This document shows positions 19,433 to 30,112 of a DNA stretch of 64,000 nt, one piece after another. The first letter of the stretch is position 1. Each line of letters begins with the position of its first letter. The position numbers and the translations under genes are program-made. Below the pieces are notes generated by a model, which was not told the DNA's origin, did not search any database, and saw only the letters and a program-made list of their open reading frames with translations. This stretch comes from Pantoea sp. At-9b (GTDB lineage: Bacteria > Pseudomonadota > Gammaproteobacteria > Enterobacterales > Enterobacteriaceae): assembly GCF_000175935.2 (NCBI RefSeq), contig NC_014837.1, forward strand, positions 1,612,001-1,676,000, in the 5' to 3' direction.

Positions 19433-20023
19433 ATGTTTGGCTATCGTTCTGCTGGGCCGCGCGTGCGCCTCACTACCGATCGTTTGGTGGTCCGTTTAGT
19501 CCATGAGCGTGACGCCTGGCGGTTGGCGGATTACTACGCGGAAAACCGTGTTTTTCTCAAGCCGTGGGAACCGGTACGCGATGAAAGCCATTGTTATCCG
19601 TCAGGCTGGCAGGCGCGTCTGGGACTGATCGCCGACATGCATAAACAAGGCTCGGCGTTTTATTTTGTGCTGATGGATCAGGAAGAGCGTGAAGTCCGGG
19701 GGGTTGCTAACTTTAGCAACGTCCTGCGAGGCTCTTTTCACGCCTGTTATCTGGGTTACTCATTAGGTGAGAAATGGCAAGGGCAGGGACTGATGTTCGA
19801 GGCCCTGCAAAGTGCTATTCGCTATATGCAGCGCCAGCAGCATATGCACCGAATCATGGCGAACTACATGCCGCATAATCAACGCAGCGGCGATCTGCTG
19901 GCACGTCTGGGATTTGAAAAAGAGGGTTACGCCAAAGATTACCTGTTAATTGATGGCCGCTGGCAGGATCATGTTCTGACAGCCTTAACCTGGCGCGAGT
20001 GGACTCCGGACCGCCGCGGATAA
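19433..20023 (+). CDS. rimJ: Ribosomal protein S5 alanine N-acetyltransferase
   Basis: RimJ acetylates the N-terminal alanine of ribosomal protein S5 and assists 30S assembly. The 196-residue GNAT protein starts [21 protein letters not shown], has the acetyl-CoA loop region [13 protein letters not shown] and ends with the conserved [14 protein letters not shown]. The frame extends to 19391, but ATG 19433 follows AGGAGTCAAG and aligns with E. coli RimJ (194). yceH starts 17 bases after the stop, as in E. coli. Confidence 0.96.
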   Translation: MFGYRSAGPRVRLTTDRLVVRLVHERDAWRLADYYAENRVFLKPWEPVRDESHCYPSGWQARLGLIADMHKQGSAFYFVLMDQEEREVRGVANFSNVLRGSFHACYLGYSLGEKWQGQGLMFEALQSAIRYMQRQQHMHRIMANYMPHNQRSGDLLARLGFEKEGYAKDYLLIDGRWQDHVLTALTWREWTPDRRG

Positions 20024-20040
20024 TAAAAGGGAACACGACA

Positions 20041-20679
20041 ATGAAAATGGCGTTATCCGCGCAGGCGTTGCGCGTAATCGGTTGCCTGCTGGAAAAACAG
20101 GTCACCACACCGGATCAATATCCCCTGTCGCTCAATGGGGTGGTGACCGCCTGTAATCAAAAATCCAACCGTGAACCGGTGATGAACCTGAGCGAGAGCG
20201 AGGTGCAGTCCCAGTTGGATGAGCTGGTGAAAAAGCATCTGGTGACCTCCAACAGCGGGTTTGGTCAGCGTGTCAGTAAATATGAACAACGCTTTTGCAA
20301 TTCAGCCTTTGGCAATCTGCAACTCAGCAGTGCGGAAGTGGCGGTATTGACGCTGCTGTTTCTGCGAGGGGCGCAGACGCCCGGCGAGTTACGTACCCGC
20401 AGCGGTCGCCTGCATGAATTCAGTGATATGAATGAAGTGGAACAGACGCTAAACGGTTTAACTTCCCGTGATGATGGCCCGATGGTGGTGCGTCTGGCAC
20501 GCGAGCCAGGTAAACGTGAAAGTCGCTATATGCATCTGTTTGGCGGCGAGGTGGTCGACACGACGGAGACGACAAGCGAGGCAGAAACCCCGGCGCTTGA
20601 GGCGCGGGTCGCACAACTGGAAGAGACCGTGGCCCGGTTGCAGGCGCAACTGGAACAACTGCTGCAACAGGAGCATTGA
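20041..20679 (+). CDS. yceH: YceH family protein (DUF480)
   Basis: The 212-residue cytosolic protein is predicted to contain two winged-helix domains ([22 protein letters not shown] and [22 protein letters not shown]). It ends in a short coiled coil rich in Gln and Leu. E. coli YceH (215) is uncharacterised. ATG 20041 is preceded by AAGGGA and matches the family start. yceM follows after 1 base, and the GAG of its ribosome-binding site lies within the yceH stop region, so the two are coupled. Confidence 0.93.
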   Translation: MKMALSAQALRVIGCLLEKQVTTPDQYPLSLNGVVTACNQKSNREPVMNLSESEVQSQLDELVKKHLVTSNSGFGQRVSKYEQRFCNSAFGNLQLSSAEVAVLTLLFLRGAQTPGELRTRSGRLHEFSDMNEVEQTLNGLTSRDDGPMVVRLAREPGKRESRYMHLFGGEVVDTTETTSEAETPALEARVAQLEETVARLQAQLEQLLQQEH

Positions 20680-20680
20680 G

Positions 20681-21601
20681 ATGACACTGCGTATTGGTAT
20701 CGTGGGCTTAGGTGGTATTGCGCAAAAAGCCTGGCTGCCGGTGTTGTCGCAAGCACAAGGCTGGCAACTGGCCGGGGCATTTTCCCCCAATCAGGCCAAA
20801 GCGCAGCCGATTTGCGATAGCTATCGCATTCCGTGTTTCGGCCAGCTTGATGCCCTGGCCGCCGCCAGCGACGCGGTGTTTGTGCACAGCAGCACCGCTT
20901 CACATTACGAAGTGGTCAAAGCATTGCTGCTGGCAGATAAAGATGTCTGCGTCGATAAGCCCCTGGCCGAGACGCTACAGCAGGCGGAAGCGCTGGTCGC
21001 GCTGGCAGAAAAGCGCAAACGTAAACTGATGGTGGCGTTCAACCGCCGTTTTGCCCCCCGTTATCAACAACTGCACGCTGAAATGGCGCGTGCGGCGTCG
21101 CTGCGGATAGAAAAACACCGTGCTGACAGCGTTGGGCCACAGGATTTGCGTTTTACCCTGCTGGACGATTATCTGCATGTGGTTGACACGGCGTTATGGC
21201 TGGCCGGTGGTAAACTGACGCGCCTGCACGGTTATATCCAGACCAACGAGCACGGGGCGATGCTGTATGCGGAACACCATTTTTCCGCCGGTGCGCTGCA
21301 AGTGACCACCAGTATGCATCGCCGTGCCGGGACGCAGCGTGAAGTGGTCAGTGCCATTTGTGATGGCGATGCTATCCAGGTGGCAGAAATGCGTGACTGG
21401 CAACAGGAGAACCGCGCGGGATTACGTCTGGAAGCCCCTCCGGCGTGGCAAAGCCATCTGACACAGCGCGGATTTACCGGGGCGGCTCACCATTTTATTC
21501 AGTGCGTACAAAATCAGACGATGCCTGAAACCAGTGGTGAACAGGCGCTGGTGGCGCAGCGGCTGGTGGAAAAGCTGTGGCGTGATGCCGAACAGGAATA
21601 A
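20681..21601 (+). CDS. yceM: Gfo/Idh/MocA family oxidoreductase YceM
   Basis: This 306-residue predicted NAD(P)-dependent sugar-type dehydrogenase (also called MviM) has an N-terminal Rossmann domain (RIGIVGLGGIAQKAWLP). The DKPLAETLQQAEALV segment carries the EKP-type lysine that is catalytic in Gfo/Idh enzymes, followed by the alpha/beta C-terminal domain. The substrate is unknown. The frame is open upstream within yceH, but ATG 20681 with AGGAG at good spacing is the start. It precedes murJ as in E. coli, without evidence of shared function. Confidence 0.93.
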   Translation: MTLRIGIVGLGGIAQKAWLPVLSQAQGWQLAGAFSPNQAKAQPICDSYRIPCFGQLDALAAASDAVFVHSSTASHYEVVKALLLADKDVCVDKPLAETLQQAEALVALAEKRKRKLMVAFNRRFAPRYQQLHAEMARAASLRIEKHRADSVGPQDLRFTLLDDYLHVVDTALWLAGGKLTRLHGYIQTNEHGAMLYAEHHFSAGALQVTTSMHRRAGTQREVVSAICDGDAIQVAEMRDWQQENRAGLRLEAPPAWQSHLTQRGFTGAAHHFIQCVQNQTMPETSGEQALVAQRLVEKLWRDAEQE

Positions 21602-21722
21602 TCCCTTGTAACACTCAATGCTGGTCATTTCCCGCCGTGGCAGTAGACTATCGCCGGACATTTTCGAATGTCCGCGCTAAGTTGCTCATTTATCCGACTC
21701 TTTTCAGGATGCGCCGCCAATT

Positions 21723-23261
21723 ATGAATTTGTTGAAATCGCTGGCAGCGGTCAGTTCGATGACCCTGTTTTCCCGCGTGCTGGGCTTTGCCCGCGATGCC
21801 ATTGTGGCGCGGGTATTTGGTGCCGGGATGGCTACCGACGCCTTCTTTGTCGCCTTTAAACTGCCCAACCTGCTGCGGCGCATCTTTGCCGAAGGGGCTT
21901 TTTCGCAGGCATTTGTTCCCATTCTTGCTGAATATAAAAGCAAACAGGGTGAGGACGCGACAAGGGTCTTTGTCGCCTACGTCTCCGGCTTACTGACGCT
22001 GGTATTGGCCGTGGTGACGGTATTGGGCATGATTGCCGCGCCTTGGGTGATTGTGGTGACGGCACCAGGCTTTGCCGATACGGCGGATAAATTTGCGCTT
22101 ACCAGTTCGCTGCTGCGCGTCACTTTTCCTTATATCTTGCTGATTTCACTGGCTTCATTGGCCGGGGCGATCCTCAATACCTGGAATCGGTTCTCGGTAC
22201 CGGCGTTTGCGCCAACATTGCTGAATATCAGCATGATTGGCTTCGCGTTATTCGCCGCGCCACATTTCCATCCGCCAGTGATGGCGCTGGCATGGGCTGT
22301 GGTGGTCGGGGGCGTGTTGCAGTTGTTCTATCAACTGCCGCATCTGAAGAAAATTGGCATGCTGGTGCTGCCGCGCGTTAACCTGCGTGATGCGGGTGTC
22401 TGGCGCGTGATGCGTCAGATGGGGCCGGCGATCCTTGGCGTTTCAGTCAGTCAGATCTCTCTGATTATCAACACCATCTTTGCTTCATTCCTCGTCTCGG
22501 GTTCCGTTTCATGGATGTATTATGCTGACCGCCTGATGGAATTTCCGTCTGGTGTGTTGGGCGTGGCGCTGGGCACCATCCTGCTGCCATCACTGGCGAA
22601 AAGCTTTGCCAGCAATAATCACGATGAATATTCACGGTTAATGGACTGGGGTTTACGCCTTTGCTTCCTGTTGGCGCTGCCGAGTGCCGTCGCGCTGGGC
22701 ATTCTTTCCGGTCCGCTGACCGTGGCGTTATTCCAGTACGGGAAATTTACCGCGTTTGATGCGGCGATGACCCAGCGGGCGTTGATTGCTTATTCCGTCG
22801 GGCTGATGGGGTTAATCGTGGTGAAAGTGCTGGCTCCGGGGTTCTATTCGCGCCAGGACATCAAAACGCCGGTCAAAATTGCCATCATTACCCTGGTGAT
22901 GACGCAGTTGATGAACCTGGCGTTTATCGGTCCACTGAAACATGCCGGTTTGTCGCTGTCGATCGGACTGGCGGCTTGCCTCAATGCGGCACTGCTTTAC
23001 TGGCAACTGCGCAAGCAACAGATTTTTCAGCCGCAACCCGGTTGGTTTAGCTTTTTAGTCCGTCTGCTGATTGCGGTGGTCGCGATGGCGGCGGCGCTGG
23101 TGGGGTTGTTGTATGTGATGCCGTCATGGGAAGTGGGGCAGATGTGGTGGCGTTTACTGCGTCTGGCGGCGGTCTGTGCCGTGGGCGGCGGAGCGTATTT
23201 TTTGATGCTGGGACTGATGGGGTTCCGCCCGCGAGATTTTGCCCGCCGCACGCAGGCATAA
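21723..23261 (+). CDS. murJ: Lipid II flippase MurJ
   Basis: MurJ (MviN) flips lipid II across the inner membrane for peptidoglycan synthesis and is essential in E. coli. The 512-residue MOP-superfamily protein has 14 predicted helices. The conserved charged residues near the N-terminus ([50 protein letters not shown]) include Arg and Asp residues lining the cavity. Length is as in E. coli (511). A terminator follows and separates it from flgN. Confidence 0.96.
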   Translation: MNLLKSLAAVSSMTLFSRVLGFARDAIVARVFGAGMATDAFFVAFKLPNLLRRIFAEGAFSQAFVPILAEYKSKQGEDATRVFVAYVSGLLTLVLAVVTVLGMIAAPWVIVVTAPGFADTADKFALTSSLLRVTFPYILLISLASLAGAILNTWNRFSVPAFAPTLLNISMIGFALFAAPHFHPPVMALAWAVVVGGVLQLFYQLPHLKKIGMLVLPRVNLRDAGVWRVMRQMGPAILGVSVSQISLIINTIFASFLVSGSVSWMYYADRLMEFPSGVLGVALGTILLPSLAKSFASNNHDEYSRLMDWGLRLCFLLALPSAVALGILSGPLTVALFQYGKFTAFDAAMTQRALIAYSVGLMGLIVVKVLAPGFYSRQDIKTPVKIAIITLVMTQLMNLAFIGPLKHAGLSLSIGLAACLNAALLYWQLRKQQIFQPQPGWFSFLVRLLIAVVAMAAALVGLLYVMPSWEVGQMWWRLLRLAAVCAVGGGAYFLMLGLMGFRPRDFARRTQA

Positions 23262-23280
23262 TCAGCTGTTGACGTAATAG

Positions 23281-23317
23281 AAAAGCCGCCTCGTTATCAG
23301 CGATGGCGGCTTTTTTA
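23281..23317. terminator. Bidirectional terminator between murJ and flgN
   Basis: AAAAGCCGCC (23281-23290) pairs with GGCGGCTTTT (23305-23314). T runs follow on the plus strand and A runs precede, so it can serve both murJ and the converging flgAMN operon. Confidence 0.87.
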
Positions 23318-23335
23318 CTTCTGAACGTCGAACGG

Positions 23336-23767
23336 TTACCCTTTGCGGCTCAGTGTTGACTGACCTTTACCTAATCCGTCCGGTCCATAGAATGCCTGCG
23401 TCTGGTGCGGCTTCAACACCGACAAGGCATCATTGGTAAAACGCATCTGCTGCTGAAGCAGCAAACCATTGTGCGTATTGGCGTCCCGCAGTTGACAGGT
23501 ATGCTTTTGAATAGCGGTCCAGCGACGCGCCATGTCGCTGTTGCCACGATAGGGTGCCTGCGTACCGACACTTTGTTCGGTCGTGCGGCGCATCTCGTCA
23601 AGATAATTCAGCGTCGAGAGCAGCGCGCTTTTATCTTCGGTAATGCGCTGCAACAGGTTGCCGTTAATCAGGCCGGAAGCCAGTTGTTGCTGCTCTTCAT
23701 TCATCACTTCACGGAGAGAAGAGAGCACTTCCTGCATTTTATCTAACGTGGTCAACAGATTGTTCAT
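23336..23767 (-). CDS. flgN: Flagellar export chaperone FlgN
   Basis: FlgN is the cytosolic chaperone for the hook-filament junction proteins FlgK and FlgL. The 143-residue, nearly all-helical product has the family features NNLLTTLDKMQEVLSSLREVMNEEQQQL and a Gln-rich C-terminal half. It starts 5 bases after flgM and is the last gene of flgAMN. Its clients flgK and flgL lie at 32-35 kb. Confidence 0.92.
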   Translation of the reverse strand: MNNLLTTLDKMQEVLSSLREVMNEEQQQLASGLINGNLLQRITEDKSALLSTLNYLDEMRRTTEQSVGTQAPYRGNSDMARRWTAIQKHTCQLRDANTHNGLLLQQQMRFTNDALSVLKPHQTQAFYGPDGLGKGQSTLSRKG

Positions 23768-23772
23768 CGGGA

Positions 23773-24078
23773 TTAATTACCCTCTAAATACGCCTTGGTA
23801 TCAGCAATCAGCGCATCGGCGATCTTGCCGGTATCCATTTTCAATTCGCCATTGCGGATGGCGGTTTTCAGTTGCTCAACGCGCGCCGTATTGATGTCGC
23901 TGCTGCCCGGTTGTGTCAGCTGCGCCTGCGCAGCGCTCAGTTTCACCTGGGCACCGCTTTCGCTGGTGCTGGTGGTCGCGGCTGTGGTGCTCTGGCGCAC
24001 TTTGCTGCCGTTGTCAGCATTGTCACGGGTCTGAACAGTGCTGGGCGGCTGAATAGGCTGGGTTCTGTCGATGCTCAT
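23773..24078 (-). CDS. flgM: Anti-sigma-28 factor FlgM
   Basis: FlgM binds and inhibits the flagellar sigma factor FliA until the hook is complete, then leaves through the export channel. The 101-residue protein (E. coli 97) starts [19 protein letters not shown] and has a disordered N-half. The sigma-binding C-half is [10 protein letters not shown]...[31 protein letters not shown]. It is read from flgA and from its own sigma-28 promoter at 24152-24178. Confidence 0.95.
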   Translation of the reverse strand: MSIDRTQPIQPPSTVQTRDNADNGSKVRQSTTAATTSTSESGAQVKLSAAQAQLTQPGSSDINTARVEQLKTAIRNGELKMDTGKIADALIADTKAYLEGN

Positions 24079-24151
24079 GGTCTTGCTCCTGTAAGGTCAG
24101 TTGGGGATAAGCCAACTGAGTCAGCATAGGGTAATTTCTTTGTTGCTTTCA

Positions 24152-24178
24152 CTATCGGCAGAAAAACAGGGTTCTTTA
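24152..24178 (-). promoter_or_regulatory. Sigma-28 (FliA) promoter of flgM
   Basis: On the minus strand TAAAGAAC, an 11-base spacer and GCCGATAG match the FliA consensus TAAAGTTT-N11-GCCGATAA in 12 of 16 positions. It lies 73 bases upstream of flgM, giving the class 3 expression known for this gene. Confidence 0.88.
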
Positions 24179-24183
24179 GCGCT

Positions 24184-24843
24184 TTATAGCGATATAAGAA
24201 TATTCCCATCCTCGCCGACCCGGCCGCTGACCACCTGACCATTGCCCATCCGTACTCTGACCATTTGCGCGGTGGTGGCATTATTCAGTGCCTGCCCTTC
24301 GCTGCTGGCATCAAAACCGTTGCCGCTGGCAACCACAATCACATTTTGTCCCGCTTTGACTCGCCATGGCAGACGCACCATGGTGGCGGTTACCGGCTGC
24401 CCGGGGGTGATATCGCGCATCGCGATGGCATCGGCCACGCTGTCCGCGCTGAATAAAGTCCGCGCGGGCAACGTATCCAGCCGCCCGGATTGTAAACGAA
24501 AATCGCTGGCAGTGACGTTACTGCCACGCATCAACTGATGATTTGCCACCAGATAAAGCCCCGTGACCTGCACTTGCACCTGGATATATCGGCGATTCTG
24601 CCCGCAATTGGTGGCAATGCTCATGTTACCCCACTGGCGGCTGTTGCCGGGCAACACAAATTGCGGCGCAGCGCAGTCTGGCCACTGTGCCTGCGGTGTA
24701 CGCACCTGCACGGTCATCCCCGCCGCATGTTGCGGATCGCGCGCTTTAAAAAATTGTGTCAGCTGCGCGGTGAGATCCGCAGCCTGGCCAGGCAAAGACA
24801 GGGCCAGCAAAAGTGGGGCCAGTAAGGTTGGAAATCTGCGCAT
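24184..24843 (-). CDS. flgA: Flagellar basal body P-ring formation protein FlgA
   Basis: FlgA is the periplasmic chaperone for P-ring (FlgI) assembly. The 219-residue product equals E. coli. A signal peptide ([23 protein letters not shown]) is followed by the SAF-type domain, ending with [22 protein letters not shown]. The frame extends to a GTG at 24870, but ATG 24843 follows AGGAGG and begins the signal peptide. It is divergent from flgB, sharing an FlhDC box. Confidence 0.94.
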   Translation of the reverse strand: MRRFPTLLAPLLLALSLPGQAADLTAQLTQFFKARDPQHAAGMTVQVRTPQAQWPDCAAPQFVLPGNSRQWGNMSIATNCGQNRRYIQVQVQVTGLYLVANHQLMRGSNVTASDFRLQSGRLDTLPARTLFSADSVADAIAMRDITPGQPVTATMVRLPWRVKAGQNVIVVASGNGFDASSEGQALNNATTAQMVRVRMGNGQVVSGRVGEDGNILISL

Positions 24844-24897
24844 AACACGCCTCCTGACTGAAGATGGCACTGAGTCTACTCCTCACGCCAAAAATTC

Positions 24898-24940
24898 AAT
24901 GTCAAAAATAGCCAATGTTTTTGGCGCTATTCAGACGATA
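24898..24940. promoter_or_regulatory. FlhD4C2 box between flgA and flgB
   Basis: Inverted half-sites AATGTCAAAAATAGCC (24898-24913) and CGCTATTCAGACGATA (24925-24940) are separated by 11 bases. This fits the FlhDC consensus AATGGCAGAAATAGCG-N10-12-CGCTATTTCTGCCATT. It would activate the class 2 flgAMN and flgB-J operons in both directions. Confidence 0.88.
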
Positions 24941-24997
24941 GCCCTTGCTTTTCCCCAATTAAGCTGTCAGCTCGAAATTCTCATTCGCGGAGGAAGC

Positions 24998-25411
24998 ATG
25001 CTCGACAAACTCGATGCCGCGCTGCGATTTGGTACAGAAGCCCTCAACTTGCGAGCGGAGCGTCAGGAGATCCTGGCATCCAATATTGCCAACGCCGATA
25101 CCCCGGGCTACCAGGCTCGGGATATCGACTTTGCCAGCCAGCTCAGCAAGGTGATGGAAAACGGTCGCTCCGAGGGCAGCAGTCTGGCACTCAACGTGAC
25201 GTCTGCTCGCCACATTGAGGCGCAGACCAATTCACAGCCGTCGATGGATCTGCTGTACCGCATTCCCGATCAGCCTGCCGCGGATGGCAACACCGTGGAT
25301 ATGGACCGGGAACGTACGCAGTTCGCTGATAACAGCCTGAAATATCAAACCGATCTCACCCTGATCAGTAGCCAGATCAAGGGCATGATGAGTGTTCTGC
25401 AGGGGCAATAA
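24998..25411 (+). CDS. flgB: Flagellar basal body rod protein FlgB
   Basis: FlgB is the proximal rod subunit, 137 residues (E. coli 138). The N-terminal [42 protein letters not shown] carries the rod/hook signature [12 protein letters not shown], and the C-terminus [16 protein letters not shown] is conserved. The frame is open upstream to 24563, but ATG 24998 follows GGAGGAAG. It is the first gene of flgBCDEFGHIJ. Confidence 0.95.
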   Translation: MLDKLDAALRFGTEALNLRAERQEILASNIANADTPGYQARDIDFASQLSKVMENGRSEGSSLALNVTSARHIEAQTNSQPSMDLLYRIPDQPAADGNTVDMDRERTQFADNSLKYQTDLTLISSQIKGMMSVLQGQ

Positions 25412-25413
25412 CA

Positions 25414-25818
25414 ATGGCATTGCTAAATATCTTTGATATCGCCGGGTCGGCCATGACAGCGCAATCGCAGCGCCTCAACGTCAGCGCCAGTAACCTGGCA
25501 AACGCCGACAGCGTCACCGGACCGGATGGTCAGCCGTATGTGGCGAAACAGGTGGTGTTCCAGACCGATGCCGCACCGGGTATGGCGACCGGTGGCGTCA
25601 AGGTGGCGGGGGTGGTGGACGATCCTTCACCAGCCAAACTGGTGTACGACCCGGGCAATCCCATGGCCGACCAGAAAGGTTACGTCAAGATGCCCAATGT
25701 GGACGTGGTGGCAGAGACCGTGAACACCATGTCGGCCTCACGCAGTTACCAGGCCAACGTTGAGGTCCTGAACACCGTGAAATCAATGATGATGAAAACG
25801 CTGACCATGGGTCAGTAA
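25414..25818 (+). CDS. flgC: Flagellar basal body rod protein FlgC
   Basis: FlgC is the second proximal rod protein, 134 residues, the usual length. It has the [21 protein letters not shown] signature near residue 22 and the C-terminal [19 protein letters not shown] helix that packs in the rod. It starts 2 bases after flgB. Confidence 0.95.
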   Translation: MALLNIFDIAGSAMTAQSQRLNVSASNLANADSVTGPDGQPYVAKQVVFQTDAAPGMATGGVKVAGVVDDPSPAKLVYDPGNPMADQKGYVKMPNVDVVAETVNTMSASRSYQANVEVLNTVKSMMMKTLTMGQ

Positions 25819-25830
25819 CGGAGAAACACA

Positions 25831-26505
25831 ATGGGTATCGCGGTAGGCGTTAACGAAAACCTGGACCCCACGGTCCTCAGTTCTTCCAGCAGTAGCAGCA
25901 CCGGCAACAGTGCTGAAGACTTACAAAACCAGTTTCTGACCATGCTGGTGACGCAGTTGCAGAACCAGGACCCGACTAACCCGATGGATAACAGCCAGCT
26001 CACCACGCAGTTGGCACAAATCAACACCCTGAGTGGCATTGAAAAACTCAATACCACTCTGGGATCGATCTCCGGACAAATCAGCACCAGCCAGAACCTG
26101 CAAAGTACCACGCTCATTGGTCATGGCGTGATGGTGGATGGCAGCCAGATCCTTGTAGGCAGCGGCACGACGACGCCATTTGGTGTGGAACTGACCACTG
26201 CGTCAACGTCCACTACCGCCACCATCAAAGATTCAACCGGTGCCACCGTGCGCACCATTGACCTCGGTGCACTGTCGTCAGGCGTCCATACCTTCTCGTG
26301 GGATGGCACGCTGACCGACGGCTCAACGGCACCGGATGGCAAATATACCGTTTCGATTGCCGCCAGCAATGGCAGCACCCAACTGGTGGCTCAGCCGCTG
26401 AATTACGCCTACGTCAGTGGCGTCAGTACAACGGATGACACCTCGACACTGGACCTCGGCACCATGGGCACCGCGACCCTTGATGAAGTACGTCAGATTC
26501 TCTAA
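25831..26505 (+). CDS. flgD: Flagellar hook assembly protein FlgD
   Basis: FlgD forms the cap on which FlgE subunits polymerise and is later discarded. The 224-residue product (E. coli about 231) has a Ser-rich N-terminus, then DLQNQFLTMLVTQLQNQDPTNPMDNSQLTTQLAQINTLSGIEKLN, typical of FlgD. FlgD Ig-like and tudor-like domains follow (VHTFSWDGTLTDGSTAPDGKYTV). It lies 12 bases after flgC. Confidence 0.95.
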   Translation: MGIAVGVNENLDPTVLSSSSSSSTGNSAEDLQNQFLTMLVTQLQNQDPTNPMDNSQLTTQLAQINTLSGIEKLNTTLGSISGQISTSQNLQSTTLIGHGVMVDGSQILVGSGTTTPFGVELTTASTSTTATIKDSTGATVRTIDLGALSSGVHTFSWDGTLTDGSTAPDGKYTVSIAASNGSTQLVAQPLNYAYVSGVSTTDDTSTLDLGTMGTATLDEVRQIL

Positions 26506-26531
26506 TCAACCTGTAATCCGGAGAAATTAAC

Positions 26532-27752
26532 ATGTCTTTTTCCCAAGCGGTGAGCGGCCTGAGTGCTGCTTCAAGCAACCTTGATGTCATTGGCAACAAC
26601 ATCGCCAACTCCGCGACAGCGGGTTTTAAATCCAGCACCATCGCCTTTGCCGACCTGTTCGCCGGTTCTGACGTGGGCCTGGGCACCAAAGTTGCCGCAG
26701 TGATCCAGAACTTTAACGACGGCACCACCACCACCACCAGCCGTGGCCTGGACGTGGCGTTGAGTGGCAACGGTTTCTTCCGTATGACCGACAGCAGCGG
26801 CGCGGTGTACTACTCGCGTAACGGCCAGTTCACGCTGGATGAAAACCGTAACCTGGTCAACACCCAAGGGCTGTATGTGACCGGCTATCCGGCAAGTGGT
26901 TCACCGGCCACCATCCAGACCGGTGCGAACCCGGTAGCGCTGAGCATCCCGACCACTCAGATGTCAGCGAAAGCGACGACTACCGCTACTCAGGTCGCCA
27001 ACCTCAACTCCACCAGTGATATCCCGAGTGTGACCACGTTTGATTCATCGAACGTTGACAGCTACAACGCCAAAAGCACCATGACGGTGTATGACTCACA
27101 GGGTAACGATCACACTCTGGACATGTACTACGTCAAAACCGGTGATAACGCCTGGACCGTCCACGCTGTCGATTCCACCACGGGCGCGTCTGCCGGTGAT
27201 TTCGACCTGACCTTTGACAGCAGCGGCAACCTGACCAGCGTCGGCGGTGTCACCGGTGCAACCACCGTGGCACTGAGCATCGACGGCACCAACGGTGCAG
27301 CGGCAGGCCAGTCCATCACCCTGAACATGCAGGGCAGCCTGCAACAGAACACCGGCACCACCACCTTCGGTAACCCGACTCAGGATGGCTATGCGCCGGG
27401 CGATCTGACCACCTACACCATCAACGACGACGGCACCATCACCGGTACGTACTCCAACCAGCAAACTCAGCTGCTGGGACAGATCGTTCTGGCGAGCTTC
27501 TCTAACCCGGAAGGGTTGCAGTCCGAAGGTGACAACGTGTGGAGCGCCACCAGTTCTTCTGGCCAGGCGGCGATCGGCACTGCAGGTACCGGGACGTTCG
27601 GCTCGCTGACTGCCGGCGCGCTGGAAGCCTCCAACGTGGATTTGAGCCAGGAACTGGTCAACATGATCGTCGCGCAGCGCAACTATCAGGCGAACGCGCA
27701 GACCATCAAAACCCAGGACCAGATCCTCAACACCCTGGTCAACTTACGTTAA
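26532..27752 (+). CDS. flgE: Flagellar hook protein FlgE
   Basis: FlgE is the hook subunit, 406 residues (E. coli 402). The N-terminal D0 helix SFSQAVSGLSAASSNLDVIGNNIANSATAGFKSS and the C-terminal VNMIVAQRNYQANAQTIKTQDQILNTLVNLR are conserved. The surface-exposed middle is rich in Thr, Ser and Gly, as expected for the variable hook domains. Confidence 0.96.
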   Translation: MSFSQAVSGLSAASSNLDVIGNNIANSATAGFKSSTIAFADLFAGSDVGLGTKVAAVIQNFNDGTTTTTSRGLDVALSGNGFFRMTDSSGAVYYSRNGQFTLDENRNLVNTQGLYVTGYPASGSPATIQTGANPVALSIPTTQMSAKATTTATQVANLNSTSDIPSVTTFDSSNVDSYNAKSTMTVYDSQGNDHTLDMYYVKTGDNAWTVHAVDSTTGASAGDFDLTFDSSGNLTSVGGVTGATTVALSIDGTNGAAAGQSITLNMQGSLQQNTGTTTFGNPTQDGYAPGDLTTYTINDDGTITGTYSNQQTQLLGQIVLASFSNPEGLQSEGDNVWSATSSSGQAAIGTAGTGTFGSLTAGALEASNVDLSQELVNMIVAQRNYQANAQTIKTQDQILNTLVNLR

Positions 27753-27772
27753 TTCACTAACGGGATTGCATT

Positions 27773-28531
27773 ATGGATCACGCGATATATACCGCGATGG
27801 GGGCCGCCAGCCAGACGCTGGAGCAGCAGTCCGTCACGGCCAGCAACCTCGCCAACGCCTCCACGCCGGGTTTTCGTGCCCAACTGGAAGCGTACCGCGC
27901 GGTGCCGGTCAATGGCTGGTCGCTGCCGACACGCACGCTGGTGACGGCGTCTACGCCAGGGGCCGATATGAGTGCAGGAGCGATGGACAACACCGGTCGT
28001 GCGCTCGACGTGGCGGTGGGGCAGGACGGCTGGCTGGCGGTACGCACCGCTGACGGCAGCGAGGCTTACACCCGCAACGGTAACATTCAAATCAGCTCCA
28101 CCGGCATCCTGACAATCCAGGGCAATCCCGTGATGGGCGATGGCGGGCCGATTGCCGTGCCACAAGGCGCAGAACTGACCATTGCAGCGGATGGCTCTAT
28201 CACCTCGCGTAACCCCGGTGATGCCCCCAACGCCACGGTACAGATTGGTCGTCTGAAGCTGGTTAAGGCCACCGGCCAGGAGCTGCAACGTAGTGACGAC
28301 GGGATGTTCCGCCCCACAGCACAAACCCAGGCCACCCGAGGCGCAGCGCTGGCGCAAGACGTCAACGTGCAAGTGTCGCCGGGGGTGCTGGAGGGCAGTA
28401 ACGTTAAACCCGTGGAAACCATGGTCGATATGATCGCCAACGCCCGACGTTTTGAGATGCAGATGAAGGTGATCTCAAACGTCGATGAAAACGAACAAAA
28501 AGCCAACCAGTTGCTCAACATGAGCAGCTAA
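27773..28531 (+). CDS. flgF: Flagellar basal body rod protein FlgF
   Basis: FlgF is a proximal rod protein of 252 residues (E. coli 251). It starts [37 protein letters not shown] and ends with the conserved [31 protein letters not shown]. It starts 20 bases after flgE. Confidence 0.95.
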   Translation: MDHAIYTAMGAASQTLEQQSVTASNLANASTPGFRAQLEAYRAVPVNGWSLPTRTLVTASTPGADMSAGAMDNTGRALDVAVGQDGWLAVRTADGSEAYTRNGNIQISSTGILTIQGNPVMGDGGPIAVPQGAELTIAADGSITSRNPGDAPNATVQIGRLKLVKATGQELQRSDDGMFRPTAQTQATRGAALAQDVNVQVSPGVLEGSNVKPVETMVDMIANARRFEMQMKVISNVDENEQKANQLLNMSS

Positions 28532-28547
28532 GGCTGAGGATAAAACA

Positions 28548-29330
28548 ATGATTCGTTCCTTATGGATTGCGAAAACCGGTCTTGATGCCCAGCAAACCAA
28601 CATGGACGTCATCGCTAACAACCTGGCGAACGTCAGCACCAACGGTTTTAAGCGTTCGCGTGCGGTATTTGAAGACCTGATGTATCAAACCGTGCGTCAG
28701 CCGGGCACGCAGTCATCCGAGCAAACCACCTTACCGTCTGGCATGCAGATCGGTACCGGTGTGCGTCCGGTGACCACTGAACGTCTGCACACCCAGGGCA
28801 ACCTGTCGCAGACCAGCAACTCAAAAGATCTGGCGATTAACGGCCAGGGATATTTTGAAGTGCAGATGCCGGATGGCACGTCAGCGTATACCCGCGATGG
28901 CTCATTCCAGGTGGATCAGAATGGTCAGTTGGTGACCAACTCCGGCTATACCGTGCAGCCGGGTATCACCATTCCTGCCAACGCCACCAGTATCACCGTA
29001 TCGCGCGATGGCATCGTCAGCGTGACACAGCAGGGCCAGACCAACCCGACGCAGGTCGGCCAGTTGACGCTCAGTACCTTTATGAATGATGCCGGTCTCG
29101 ACAGCCTGGGTGAAAACCTCTACCAGGAAACCCAGGCATCCGGTGCGGCGACGCAAAGCACGCCGGGGCAGAACGGTGCGGGCCTGTTGTATCAAGGTTA
29201 TGTGGAAACCTCGAACGTCAACGTGGCGGAAGAGCTGGTCTCCATGATCCAGACGCAGCGCGCTTATGAGATCAACAGTAAAGCGGTCAGCACCTCCGAT
29301 CAGATGTTAGCGAAGTTAACCCAGTTATAA
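28548..29330 (+). CDS. flgG: Flagellar distal rod protein FlgG
   Basis: FlgG forms the distal rod that crosses the periplasm. The product has 260 residues, identical in length to E. coli. Conserved are the start [37 protein letters not shown], the FlgG-specific segment [13 protein letters not shown] and the end [30 protein letters not shown] small hairpin follows in the gap to flgH. Confidence 0.96.
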   Translation: MIRSLWIAKTGLDAQQTNMDVIANNLANVSTNGFKRSRAVFEDLMYQTVRQPGTQSSEQTTLPSGMQIGTGVRPVTTERLHTQGNLSQTSNSKDLAINGQGYFEVQMPDGTSAYTRDGSFQVDQNGQLVTNSGYTVQPGITIPANATSITVSRDGIVSVTQQGQTNPTQVGQLTLSTFMNDAGLDSLGENLYQETQASGAATQSTPGQNGAGLLYQGYVETSNVNVAEELVSMIQTQRAYEINSKAVSTSDQMLAKLTQL

Positions 29331-29344
29331 ATCTGGTGTCGTTG

Positions 29345-29361
29345 GGCCAGCCTGGCTGGCC
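29345..29361 (+). other. Intercistronic hairpin flgG-flgH
   Basis: GGCCAG-CCTGG-CTGGCC is a 6-bp GC stem without a T run in the 62-base gap between flgG and flgH. It may be an mRNA stability element rather than a terminator, because the genes downstream belong to the same operon. Confidence 0.45.
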
Positions 29362-29392
29362 TGATTAAGAACATGAATAAGGTCAGAACTCC

Positions 29393-30103
29393 GTGGCGAA
29401 GCAAGTGATTCTCAAGCCTGGTCATTGGTTGGTAGCGTTATCGCTGCTGACCCTCAACGGTTGTGCGTTAATCCCGCGCACGCCTCTGGTACAAGGTTCG
29501 ACAACGGCTGAGCCAACGCCTTCTGCGCCACCCGTGGTCAATGGTTCCATTTTTCAGGGCGTTGCACCGCTCAACTACGGCTATCAGCCGCTGTTTGAGG
29601 ACCGCCGTCCACGCAACATTGGCGATACCCTGACCATTACCTTGCAGGAAAACGTCAGCGCCAGCAAAAGCTCGTCTGCCAATGCCAGTCGTGATGGCAG
29701 TGGAAGCTTTGGTCTGACGACCGTCCCAACCGGCCTGAATGGTCTGGTCGGTGCGAGTGGTGAGAAAGTGGGTCTTGATGGCGAAGGCAAAAACGACTTT
29801 ACCGGCAAAGGCGGCGCCACCGCTAACAACACCTTTACCGGCACCATCACCGTTACCGTTAACCAGGTGCTGTCCAACGGTAACCTGCGCGTGGTGGGTG
29901 AGAAACAGATCGAGATTAATCAGGGAACCGAATTTATTCGTTTCTCCGGTGTGGTTAACCCCCGCACCATCAGCGCCAGTAACGCGGTGCTGTCAACAGC
30001 AGTGGCCGATGCACGTATTGAGTATGTCGGTAATGGTTATATCAATGAGGCGCAGACGATGGGCTGGTTCCAGCGTTTCTTCCTGAACGTTTCGCCGATG
30101 TAA
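29393..30103 (+). CDS. flgH: Flagellar L-ring protein FlgH
   Basis: FlgH is the outer-membrane lipoprotein that forms the L ring around the rod. The 236-residue product (E. coli 232) has lipobox LTLNGC at about residue 23, then [34 protein letters not shown] and the conserved end [14 protein letters not shown]. No in-frame ATG precedes the signal peptide. GTG 29393 is the most likely start, with only a weak AAGG at some distance. Confidence 0.93.
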   Translation: MAKQVILKPGHWLVALSLLTLNGCALIPRTPLVQGSTTAEPTPSAPPVVNGSIFQGVAPLNYGYQPLFEDRRPRNIGDTLTITLQENVSASKSSSANASRDGSGSFGLTTVPTGLNGLVGASGEKVGLDGEGKNDFTGKGGATANNTFTGTITVTVNQVLSNGNLRVVGEKQIEINQGTEFIRFSGVVNPRTISASNAVLSTAVADARIEYVGNGYINEAQTMGWFQRFFLNVSPM

Positions 30104-30112
30104 GAGGTTACG